DNA from: Atopsyche davidsoni
Taxonomy: Eukaryota > Arthropoda > Insecta > Trichoptera > Hydrobiosidae
Length of the DNA stretch: 64,000 bases
Direction: 5' to 3'
Assembly: GCA_022113835.1 (NCBI GenBank)
Contig: JAILWY010000023.1
Location: 10,540,001-10,604,000, forward strand
Part shown: positions 42,801 through 52,900 of the stretch, in pieces
Layout: each line of letters starts with the position of its first letter
Position numbering within the stretch: the first letter of the stretch is position 1
Program-made: the position numbers and the translations under genes
Notes under the pieces: generated by a model
Told to the model about the DNA's origin: nothing
Seen by the model: only the letters and a program-made list of their open reading frames with translations
Databases searched by the model: none

Positions 42801-45800
42801 ACACGCGTTATATGCTAATTGAGAATATCACAGGGATGCAGCAACTTGCCAGTAGTCGTTTTACGATGCGGATGGGGTCTGCGGCTTGAATGTAACTGCA
42901 ATAATCCGATACATCGAAAGCAATTAAAGCTAGTCTGCAAGACACGGAGACTAAATTAGATTTATGGTGGATATTAGTTGGCGACGTACGTACGTGTGCA
43001 AAATGTGAGATTAAATCAATTGCATAAATTATCTTATGAAACCTAATATTACAAAACAATGTACTTGCAACCTCTATAGGGGGAGTTGCAAAATGTCATT
43101 TCATTTATTAGAATAAATACACTATGAATTATAAAGTTAAGTATTCAACCAAAGATTTTTTAGATAAAAGCAGTAAGTGAAATAACAAGGGCTTTGATCA
43201 TGTAAATTGAATGAATTTGTTATACGCAGTATATCTAAAGCAGACGTCGTTACACAAAAACAATTTAAAATTAATAACGATATAAAAAGCAACAAAGCGC
43301 TCAAGAGTACTTTCGTAAAAAAATCCTTTATAATACATAACATACAATTTATACCAAAAAATTTAATATTGTGAAATGTAATCACTTTTTGAATTTTATG
43401 TCAGATTAAGTTTTATTTATTTATATAACTTATTTAAGCAACTTTTTTTTCTTCATTTTTTAAACTATTAAATATAATAAGTTTTTAGGTTTATTTCTGT
43501 GTACAATATGTTTTTCTTATGATCAATTCTTAGTTGAATCAAATAAGATATTAAACCTTTTTATTTTTAAAAAAAATCTAAAAAATATATTTATTTTGTA
43601 AGTTTTCATACATCATTCATTAATAAGATTAAAGAACAATTCATTGCATTGCAGCATTATATACGCGATAGAATATTATGACGGTTCCCTTTTATAAAGC
43701 AATAAATTTTATTGCGAGGCTCTTTTACACTGACAATGATCGAATAAAAGTGCGTACACGTGCGCCAGCAAAAAGGCTTTAGCGGGGAAAATACAACAAT
43801 GCCATACAATTTCTGTCTGCCCTCGTGCGCTCGTTATTTATTTATCTGCTGTGTGCTGCATCGTAGTGAAGTGCTGTTCTACTGAACGCATTCTGATATA
43901 CTCATTTCGATATTCGCAATACAATATATCGAGTCATGGCACATAGGACAGATTGTACGGTATTTTCAATTTCGCATAAATAGAAGCGATATCAAAACTT
44001 ACTAAAGCCTACTTATATATAAGAGTGAATGACTGCGTCATTTATTAATAATGTTTCAGGAAAAATATGGAAAATGTCTACCTCTTTATCAAACACCGGA
44101 AGCTTAAGTATTTTCACCCCCAAAATTACCGCCGCGATACATTCAAGATAAAAATATATTTATTTTTTGTATCGCAAAATTTGCAAGAAAACGTGAAAGG
44201 TTTTATAAAATTGATACTACGATCGAAATATGAAAGGTTATCTTGATTACGTCTCGCGTATTTATAAAAAAAATGAAGGCTTCCTTTATAAGCCAAAGTA
44301 CCAACTTGTGTATTATATCGTATTTACTTAAGCAGAAGTCTTATAAATAGCAGACAAAAAGAAACCAAGCGAGTTCTAAAAACAAGGAGAATTTTTCTTA
44401 TCAAAAAAAAATTACGATTTTTCGCTGAAGTACGGCCCCGTCCGTCCGTCGTGATTCCCTCCAATAATTTTTCTTCCCCCGGGACAAAGTCGATAAACGC
44501 TTCCGATAACGGGGGAGATGCTTCACGAGATGAGCGCAAACAATGGCCCGCCCCGGCCCGTGCCTCTTGCGTGGCTGCGGGGCTGAAGCGGGGCCCTCGG
44601 CTGGCTGCACCTCGCGGCTGCGTTGGGACTATGCTGCTGAGATTTGCAGCATGCAAAGCTAAAAGGATTACGTGATGTGTAAATGATTGTTGCGGCCCTG
44701 TAGTGTAGCTCGGCAAATTTGATAAATTGCTTAACTAAATCTGACATCTCGATGTCACAAAGCTTTTGTTATATGTGTATGCAGAGAACTGTGGCACATA
44801 TTTTGAACTAACGTTTGTCCGAATTTAAATAAAAAGAAGAACAACGCAACCCGCCATTTATATTTAAATTATGGGTATATTGAATCTCTGGCCTTAGATA
44901 AAATTACAGAATCCTAAACAAACATTGCTAAATACAAAATGTACGTTTCGTTTAAGAGGTCAAAATAAAATTACATAAAAGCTACACCCATATTTAACAA
45001 GTGTTTGCATAAAAATATACCGTCTCTTAAATTAACTCAGATCCAACTGCATAAAAATTCTTAGTGTAAAAAAACAATAATTAAAATTTATTAATGCAAA
45101 AAGTTAAGTACAATTAAACCAGTCATTACTTTTTTATTTTAACAAAGAAATATTTTAATGATATAATATAATGAAGTGGCTGTTTTAATAGTGACATAAA
45201 AGATGCCAGCGAATTTAATATGTCACACATCTCTGCCTTTTTATTATTTTTGGGCTATATTATTTTCACACGCTGAACTTAACGTTCAACGCACGCGCCA
45301 TACTAAATAATACGCTTGAACAATTTTAAATATGAAGAAAAAAAATGATATACATGCAACAAAATTAGAACTAACTTCTCGATTTATGAAAGGACCCACC
45401 CACTGATTCGAACGGGGTAACGGGTAGGTAATTATCACTAAATCCGCGCACAACAACAAACTTAACTTTTATAACAAGCGGGTCTAATGTCGAGACGGAG
45501 GCGGAATCCAAAATGTTTCTCAACAAACAAGAAGAAATAAGGCAGCGCGGCCGATCGGGAATTACCGAGGGCCACACGCTCGACCGAGCCGCCCTCGTGG
45601 TGGAGCTGTCTTCCCTGTGCGCCGGGGGTTGTAAATCAGGGCGGCGCAATACTCAGCTGCACTGCTTTACCGGGAAACAAAGTAAATGAAAGTCATTGTT
45701 TGCTTGAGAAGCCACGGGAACGCCGTGTACAAATAAAAATATATCCTCTTTATATAGGAGAAAGTAAATTCGGTTAGATATTATTTCGGAAATTTAATAT

Positions 45801-48800
45801 AACTTCTACTACTTGCCGTCTTATTGGAAGTTATCGTCACCCAGGAGATTTTATCGCGGAGTTTCTCTTAGAAGATGACCCAAAAAAATCCACTACCACT
45901 AAATATATTAAATATCAAAGCAGAGTTTACGGCTGTCACGTTCGAAAGCTGAGGTAGTGAAGTAATCGAAAAAAATACATATGCAGGTGGAATAATATTT
46001 GTTTACTCAATCGACATAAATTTTGGCTCCATATTTTACCGTATTCATATTTTAACACATTTAAAATTGAAAGCGTTCAACTTAATAATAAGCCGATTAA
46101 ATCTACCTTTTTTTCTTAATCACTCACTAAATCAACATTCGTGGAAATAAATTATCAATATTTCGTAGAAATACAACTTACATCTTTGAGAAGAGTAGCA
46201 CAAATGCGTTTCATTCCTCTTTCTTTGGATAAAAGGATAGTTGTCAATAAACAGTAAAAACGACAAATAACTCAGCAGTAAAAATAAATATAAAAGAGAG
46301 ATGACAAGGTATTACACTTTATGGAGTAATTAACAGTGATATTGAAGGGGGGACGGTCGCTACTGCCGGAGCCCGCCGAGCACGGTGGGCCAAAACAAAA
46401 ATATCGACAATTAATACAACAAGATTTACAGGCCAGGGACTTCAATTAAAGGCCAATTTATAGTAAAAGGTACGGCGAGGGCACGGAGCCAGAAACAATA
46501 AGGGCCGCGCGGGTTTTATTGCGCGCACATTCCTATGAAAGAATGGCTTCGGCGAGGGTGCATTCCCTATGCATTATTTTCTATTCCGCCGGCGATATAT
46601 TTATATTTGGGTGATGTTATTGTGATTTTGTAGCTTTATTGTTATAAATGTTATTTGGAAAAGGGTGGAGGCTAAAGTGATTCCACACTATGCAGACGCT
46701 TTAACTTTGAGAGAGAAAACTGTTTTGTTGTTGATTTAATATTAAAGTAAACGTTTGACATTGGAATATGGAGACACAATTGAATATTTTTTTAATATCG
46801 AAATACTTAAGTCTAGACAAAACATAATTAGATTTAAATATTACATTAAATCTTAATTAATTCATGCTGCTTCTATGTTACGCATTGTATATTTAATAAG
46901 AGTCTAATATCAGTCATACAATTAATACAACTTCCAATTTTTTGTATCGACTCATATTTTTTTATTTTAATTAAATTTAAAAAAAAACTAATAATAAGTT
47001 AGTCGTTAAAACCTAAAGCCAGAAAGTAGGCTCAGGCTTCCGGTGCTACACAATCTAGCTCCGTTGATATTAACTTAAGCTGAGATTACTTCGTTGAACT
47101 CCATTCCCTACGAAAGCAGATAATTAAGTCAAGGTTTATTTCCATTATTTGCTGTTTACAATATATATAATATTTGGGATCACCGAAACCATTTCTCAGT
47201 CACAAAGCTATTCACAACATTTGTAACAATATTTATTACGAATACAAAGTATACATCCGATATAGTACTCACATAACCAACAATAAGTGTCCAATATGTA
47301 ATAAGGAGTCTGATTCTCCAGTAAAATACGAAATACTGTCTTTAACGATGTGTCAGACATCGCTGCATCACGAATATGTTTCGAAAACACAATGCCAGCT
47401 CGTATTAAAAATTAACCAACTGATGCACATTTTATAAAATCCTGATATATTCATGTTTTATGCATACATCTATCGCTAAATTACTGGAAAGCACCTGCTC
47501 TTTATAAAGCCTCGCCTCGTGCATAAAAGATCCCAGCCATGCAATAAATTAGTCGCCCACAAAGAGCAGCACAACAGGCTATCTCGTGGAATTAACGCCT
47601 CGTGCCGCGAGGCCGAACGAGGAGACATCGGCGATCTTCGGGCCGGGTCGTAAAGGGGAGCGGCCGCAATAAATACAGGTGGGCGCATTATCGGCCCGTG
47701 AGGTCGCAGGCCGCGAGGAATGGACGCCATCTATCTGGCGGCCGTCCCGGGAACGATCGAACTTTGCCCAACAAGAACTATACGTTTTTGTTAAGCTAAC
47801 ATTAGCACCCGAGTCTATGTGTTTTTCAATACTCTCTTATTGTAATTTAGATCTATAAAGGTACAATGCGTCACTTACGTATGCCAACATAAATAACCTT
47901 AATAGTTTCAAAAATGTTAAAACATATTTTTTATGCAATATTCACCAAAAATAAATAGTACATATATAATCCAAACAGTATTTAATTTGGTTCAGATTCA
48001 TGTTTCAGGTGTTTAAAATATTAAATACAGCATCCTTTTAAAACGTGGAATATATAATGAAAACAAATGGAATTAGCCATAGTGTTTACACTTGTTTGAA
48101 TAACGTGAGTAATTAATGAGTTTATTAAATAAAGTCATAAAATAAATCATTTAACATGCATTGAATCGAAAATTTACACCGTGAAATGATGAAAAGCATA
48201 CACATTATAATAATTAAAATCATATCGAATAACAAAAGAATAAATAGTCAGTAAAATTGACGTAACGATTATGTAAATAAATGAATACATCAAATGCAAG
48301 AATTGATCAACCCATTTTTATGATATACCAATGAATATAATTATGTATATGTTGTTTGAGCACTTATCTAATAAGCCTAACCTAACCTGTGAAACTAATG
48401 GTCGAATTAAAAACTTTTTATAGGTACAGTGGGCATTTGAATTTCCAACTTGTAATTCGATATCCTTAATTGAGTAATCTCGCAGTGACCTGGTCTACTT
48501 AGCTGAAACGAGGACTTGGCGCCTACGACCGTGTATACATCATAAAATATTTAAATGAATACACAAAAAAATTGACAAAGTTGTTATTGTTACACCGTAT
48601 AAAAAGACATTTATAATTTTTATTTACATCAAAATGTTTGTAGGTGGAAGCATAACTAGGTCATGTTTTTATTTTGAATATAATTTCGATAGTTTTAAAA
48701 AAAATATTTCACCAAAGAGACTAATTTAGCTAATTATAGATACGAGTGAATTTTCTTATTACCATTACCTATCAGAAAGTTCTCGGGCCTAATTAGGTAA

Positions 48801-49952
48801 AGTAATGCATTCAATACACTTTGTAAGCTATAACTGTCCTTCAATCCATTATAAATGTATGAATTTCGGCTCTTCCTTTTATGACCAGTCGGTTGCGTCA
48901 ATTTGCCTTTCTGCCGTCGATATGGAAAAAAATATTAGGTGGAATAAATTCATCCTTGAAATATTTATGAACGGAGGAGACCAGTCGGGTTCATAAGTTA
49001 AAAGTATTGGAAGCGATAAAAATATCCTTATTTATGACCACTGTCTAGAGAAGCGAGCTTATATTAGAAAAGTGGCTGCTTCTTCTGCAGAGAGAAAATT
49101 GTTTTTCAGTTAGTTTTTTGACATTAAACGAAACCACGTAAAGCTCGTAAAATTCTGAAGGTTTTAAATATGAAAGTATACATTTTCAAGATACAGGTGT
49201 TCCAGGCGGGTTAAGAATTCGTGTCATATTATTTATCTACGGTTGTTTGCGTTTTCCGTTGTGGCTGAGAAAGATATAAAGGAAACTGCCATGAGCTACT
49301 GCGCTCGCGGTAGAGTAAACTTGTTCATAGTTGAAATAATAATGTTGCCCCTGCCGTGGTTGTGTATGTTCGGTTTCAGGAACAAACACATTCGGTGTAC
49401 CTAAATTGAGGTGTTTGCGTATCGTCGTGAAATTGGTCGAATGCGTATATCACCTATTACATAGACACCGGACTATGCAGAAGAAACGTTAAATATAAAC
49501 ACAACTAAGTGGAAGTGAACGAGCATATAATATTAACATAAAACTTCATAATGAAACACGATTAATAACTGCGGGTACATATGGCATTATAATTATCACT
49601 CTGTACACATGAAAAATCAGATTACAATTAAAATATTCAAATTCAATGTTATCAACTTAGATATTTCACAATCAAAAATTAGCATAAGAAGTAATTTATC
49701 AATTAAAAGTTTATCTTGTATCTTAAAGCTTATGTTTTTGCTAAGGATGGTAAAGGGTACCCACCCCAAAGGCGCTGAACCGCTTGGTCCTCCTGGGGTG
49801 CGGGTTGTTGAGAAAGACCTCTGACTTGGGGCGGGGCGGCTTCTTGGGACGCAGGATAACGCGAGCCTCCTCGCGGATGTCTTCGTCCAAAAGCTTGGAG
49901 TCCGAAGACACAGACAGCTGCCGCCGGACTCGTTCGTGGTCGCCCGCCCAGT
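12808..49952 (-). CDS. Eip63E: PFTAIRE-family cyclin-dependent kinase (Eip63E / CDK14), 5'-partial, 7 exons seen
   Basis: Ser/Thr kinase of the PFTAIRE CDK family: Eip63E in Drosophila, CDK14 in vertebrates, known to pair with cyclin Y. Seven exons joined in phase give the last 392 residues, numbered here from the split first codon. Residues 1-63 are a basic, Ser-rich N-terminal segment with [10 protein letters not shown]. The kinase domain follows: glycine loop GEGSYATV 81-88, ATP lysine K103 in VALKEIR, PFTAIRE 114-120, HRD 193-195, DFG 213-215, and activation segment [20 protein letters not shown]. The C-lobe ends with [18 protein letters not shown], then a short tail with [14 protein letters not shown] and TGA. 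All catalytic residues are present. The Met start lies upstream of 49952 and is not securely found. Introns are very uneven: 571, 201, 313, 315, 13490 and 21077 bp. The name is secure at family level, and the PFTAIRE helix excludes other CDKs. Confidence 0.94.
13447..13699 (-). CDS. Eip63E: Eip63E exon, GC-rich distal C-lobe
   Basis: The acceptor is GTGTATAG|ATT and the donor GATG|GTAACT. Residues begin [20 protein letters not shown] and end [18 protein letters not shown]. The middle is unusually rich in Ala and Arg compared with the family but keeps the same length, so it aligns without gaps. The exon is much more GC-rich than the flanking introns. Confidence 0.92.
13901..14040 (-). CDS. Eip63E: Eip63E exon, C-lobe
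   Basis: The acceptor TTATTTCAG|AT completes Asp240. Residues run [20 protein letters not shown], then [20 protein letters not shown] to LDKIFK. The donor is AAA|GTGAGT, phase 0. Confidence 0.95.
14354..14615 (-). CDS. Eip63E: Eip63E exon with catalytic and activation loops
   Basis: The acceptor is TTGCAG|GAC. Residues start [19 protein letters not shown] and include the [12 protein letters not shown] catalytic loop, the [15 protein letters not shown] activation loop and end LWYRPP. The donor CCAG|GTCTGT splits the following Asp codon. The exon is GC-rich. Confidence 0.95.
14931..15105 (-). CDS. Eip63E: Eip63E exon with ATP lysine and PFTAIRE helix
   Basis: The acceptor TTTTCAG|T completes Asn94. 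It continues [17 protein letters not shown], then [20 protein letters not shown], to LTFVFEFV. The donor is GTG|GTATGT, phase 0. The family-defining PFTAIRE helix is fully conserved. Confidence 0.95.
15106..28595 (-). other. 13.5 kb Eip63E intron with GC-rich islands
   Basis: No internal exon is recognised on either strand. The AT-rich background is broken by GC-rich islands of a few hundred bases, for example about 16995-17100, 17640-17760, 20260-20540, 22310-22520, 24530-24760, 25490-25780 and 26340-26480. Several mix CpG-rich sequence with homeodomain-type TAATTA or AATAAA motifs. They are candidates for enhancers or conserved non-coding elements, not genes. A (TA)n run lies at about 20641-20656. 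Confidence 0.55.
28596..28687 (-). CDS. Eip63E: Eip63E exon with the kinase glycine loop (92 nt)
   Basis: Sits alone between two giant introns. The acceptor is TTTTTTTCAG|GGG and the donor AGCAA|GTAAGT. Residues are [17 protein letters not shown] then [13 protein letters not shown], with the split Asn94 completed by the next exon. The GxGSYxTV loop and preceding YxKLExLGEG are typical of PFTAIRE kinases. Confidence 0.93.
31506..31639. promoter_or_regulatory. Cluster of four perfect CRE octamers
   Basis: TGACGTCA occurs exactly at 31506-31513, 31536-31543, 31621-31628 and 31632-31639. An inverted CCAAT (GATTGG) at about 31647-31652 and AAAATGGC, a YY1/Pho-type core, at about 31665 lie just beyond. 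TGACGTCA is the full palindromic binding site for CREB/ATF bZIP factors. The cluster lies in the intron 2.8 kb upstream of the glycine-loop exon. It may be a promoter or enhancer, or part of an unrecognised repeat. Confidence 0.5.
33321..33642. repeat. Diverged tandem repeat, three copies
   Basis: Copies at about 33321-33429, 33432-33520 and 33522-33642 share the blocks CCTACGG(G/A)AT(T/A)ACGGA, GCATGTCACA or a variant, a CTCCTAT(C/G)ACG-like block, and a closing (T/G)GGGTG(T/A) stretch. The first and third copies also share a leading CAAGTAAACAAGAA-like block that the middle one lacks. No coding frame persists across copies. Confidence 0.7.
37531..37558. repeat. TA-rich microsatellite
   Basis: An uninterrupted TATATA run followed by interrupted CTATATAT units, in the long Eip63E intron. 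Confidence 0.7.
39529..39536. repeat. Target-site duplication, left copy
   Basis: CCTTATAC, identical to the copy at 39870-39877 on the other side of the hAT element. The perfect match suggests fairly recent insertion. Confidence 0.8.
39537..39869. mobile_element. Non-autonomous hAT-superfamily element (MITE), 333 bp
   Basis: The ends are CATAGGTGGCCAACC (39537-39551) and GGTTGGCCACCCATG (39855-39869), inverted repeats with 14 of 15 matches. They are flanked by identical 8-bp direct repeats CCTTATAC (39529-39536 and 39870-39877), the target-site duplication length of hAT transposons. The interior starts with a GGCCCGCGGGCCGC-type block common in hAT elements. No transposase is encoded; internal open frames are short. 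It sits in the Eip63E intron. Confidence 0.85.
39870..39877. repeat. Target-site duplication, right copy
   Basis: CCTTATAC, the right partner of the 8-bp duplication. Confidence 0.8.
40633..40688. repeat. 8-bp minisatellite, unit CTCGTCTC
   Basis: Three exact units CTCGTCTC (40641-40664), then CTCGTCCC and CTCGCCTC, with degenerate units on both sides. Frames crossing it give Arg/Arg/Gly/Glu-rich or Ser/Pro/Leu-rich peptides that are artefacts of the repeat. Confidence 0.75.
49765..49952 (-). CDS. Eip63E: Eip63E exon encoding the pre-kinase N-terminal segment
   Basis: The acceptor TTGTTTCCAG|AC starts inside a codon (the last two bases of a probable Asp). Residues run [20 protein letters not shown] to [13 protein letters not shown]. 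The donor is GGG|GTGGGT, phase 0, which fits the next exon's GGG GAT. The alternative donor GTACCC four bases on would break the frame. The segment is rich in Arg and Ser, so it may be phosphorylated or bind a partner (inference). Confidence 0.85.
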
Positions 49953-52900
49953 CTGGAAACAAACGAAAAAGTCAACATTAACATGGCTAACAACTAATAG
50001 CTTACAATTCATTCAAAAAATATAATGTACCTATTAGTATTAAAATCATTACAGAGTACGATATATGCGAAATAGTTTGTTTTTTATCTTTTACAGAATC
50101 AGTTTGGTCGTATTGTTTCACAACAATAAAATGAATAAAATATTTTCATTTCAAACCTTTAGCGCTTAGTGTGTTGGAAGTAATGAGATAAAAGCCATTT
50201 GTCAAAGTTAGCAGGTGTACCCTAAGCAAGTAATCTCGGATGATGCGATTAAAAATGTACGCTCCTCGGTAAATCACGTGTTTAGATTAACACGAGCACT
50301 TTAGTGCGTAGTAAAGCGGGATATTTGGGGGGTATTTATGCGGGAGGGTGCGCGAGTTCAAGTACGCCGTCTTGCGATCGAGACGAGAGGCGCGTGATTA
50401 GTATGAACAAGGCCGCGCACGAACAAATGAAAATTCATGAGAAGCCAGCCCAGCCGGGATGAAATATGATGTTTGTGCCGCCCGGACTGAGCCGCGGGTG
50501 TCTGCGGATCTCGGCTCGCCGGGCCCTGGGAACTTATATAAATTAGCTAATTTCATATTTGAAGCGAGATTATTTATTGATATAAATGGATACGTGAAAA
50601 TCATTCTGATTGTTTGATTTAATAAAACAATATATACGCCGCAAATCCCGAGGATTAGTTATTGTTATTCTTTTGAAAGCGTTTTATTTTCAAATTTGTT
50701 TTACTAACAATCAAGGAGCCTCAGTTCAGGAAACATACTTCAATAGCACAGTAAAGGTTGCAATAATATATGTTGAATATAGCCTGGGTACATTTCCAAA
50801 CCAAGGCGATATACATAATAGATTCAGTGAAGTGAGCAAGTGATGTTGGACAGATCGCACCAGTTGCACGCGAAAAGCGCAAACTGACGTCTGTGGAACA
50901 ACACGGCAGATGCATTCCAGAGATAGGTAGAACTAGTAATGTCTTCGGAAGGTAAGCCTTCATCTAACAGTGGATCGATAACTAACACAATATATTTGAT
51001 GCAAAAATTCTCTTTTAACGTGATTTTTCAACATTTGGAAAACCTCTACTCAATTGATTCGGATCCTGAATGGGAAAAGATTTATACTATTCAGATCCAT
51101 TTCATATTAAAAGTTTTGATGTACAATGTACATACAGTTTACATTTAGTATTTTTATTTAATTAAGACAATATATACATATAAATAATATATTTAAAAAA
51201 AATAGTTCAGAGTAACGAGCATTTAACCATTAATCATTTTATTTATCTAGAACTCTGGAAAAAGTGCAAGTACAATAATTTCCCCAACGCAAGCAGCACA
51301 TTCGAATGCCTCACACCCGTAGAAAGTCAGTAGGGCCGAATAGATGACATCCAAATGTAAACTCGCCGACGAGGCTGCGGCGCCGGGAGAGATAAGGCTC
51401 AACTTTAGAGTTACAAATTTTTCCAACAATCACGAAGTTGAGCGCAAGGAACGGCCGACCGCAGATTTCGTGCGGCGCAAGTTTTTAATGAAATGCGCCG
51501 CATGCCTAGCGATAGACGGGGCCGCCCCCGCGCCCTGAGAGCGCGCCACTTAGTGAAATGGAGGGGATCCGCCCGTGATTTGATGTCTGAGAAAACACCA
51601 GCCCCGGGTCCACAACGAACCTCGCCTGATTACAAACAAACGTTATAGTTCCATAGCTCTAGCACTGCTGTATATATAGTATATATATACACGACTGATG
51701 ATCTGTCGATAGACTGACTGATATATTTTATATTAATTAATCAATATTTTTGACAGAGAGTACTTGGTGGAATTCCATTTTAATATTTTAAATGAAATGC
51801 TTGAGTGATTTTTACACATGTTAATTTTTATTCGCCAACCTTTCGATTGTTATTCTATAAGCCAAAAATGCTCCATGTGTCACGTGCATTAAACTCAGAT
51901 TACTCTTAAATTAGCCCTTACCACCTGACACTCTAACAACCAACACCTCTCCCTTCAACAATTGTTCACTTAATTGGTCGTTATTTTAAGAATCCTCACT
52001 CAGTTTGATAATGCCAACGAGAAAGGTTGGCGAGACCGGTCACCAATAAAAAATAGCATTTGGAAAAATCACTCAAGTATTTTATTTAAAATACTTAATA
52101 TTAATATTTTTTGTTGTTGTATCAAAGTTAATTTGATATACCCGGGTCTTTTTTGGGCTCGCGCCTGTTTAAATTTGATCAAAGACAATTTGTGTTGACA
52201 TTACACGAGTCCAAACATTTTAATTTTTAACAAAATAAAAAAACATGATTTGATTGAGTTGATCTTGGAAATTGAGTCCGTCCATGACGATGGTTAATCA
52301 ATATTTCGTGAATTTTCATCCAAAATGAATAATAAGTATTCATCGTCACAATCAAAAATATTTTTTGTACTCTGTGTGTATAAAGAAAATTAATTGAATA
52401 TATATTATTAATTATGAAATTAAAATATGGATGAATCAACCTAATGTTTATGGATATCATATGACGAGATTTTACATGTAAAGACAATATCTCTAAGAAT
52501 TATTCATTTAAAAATGTAAGTAAGCTCGTATGATTCAGCCTGTATCGACATTTACATTGATGCAGACTAAACAATCGGCATGTTTATTTATAATATCGAG
52601 TGAGTCACGCATTTATAAATAATACACGATCATTAATTAGTAAACATTTTTATCTCGAGACGGTTGGCTGATTAGTGAGTAAATTAAATATACGATATTA
52701 ATTCCGAGTCATCGATAAAGGGGTCAAGTTGCCGCACATAATAGTTTAATTTAATTTGTAAATTGTATTGCGTTCGATTATTTTATGTAATTCCTGAGAC
52801 AATATGGGATCAAAGGTGATAATAGTTGAGATAATTTGCGCATATTGAATAATTGTCTTGGTAGTAATTGGTAGCCTCACACCTACTGTCTAAATGTTAG

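Larger units (their letters stand above)
28688..49764 (-). other. 21.1 kb Eip63E intron with repeats and GC-rich islands
   Basis: No internal coding exon is confidently recognised. It contains the CRE-motif cluster near 31506-31639, a diverged tandem repeat at 33321-33642, a hAT-type element at 39537-39869, an 8-bp minisatellite at 40633-40688, a (TA)n tract near 37531-37550, and GC islands at about 34110-34230, 38270-38470, 44430-44640, 45480-45650, 46350-46600 and 47490-47760. Confidence 0.55.

Noticed and set aside
44324..44716. Minus-strand open frame of 130 codons
   Set aside because: Three overlapping frames are open at once in a GC-rich island, which points to composition rather than coding.
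45404..45418. B-box-like GTTCGAATC on the minus strand
   Set aside because: No A-box at the right distance and no cloverleaf, so not called a tRNA.
48380..48392. Short CCTAACCTAACC run, also near 40387, resembling the insect telomere repeat
   Set aside because: Only about two units each, too short to be an interstitial telomere array.
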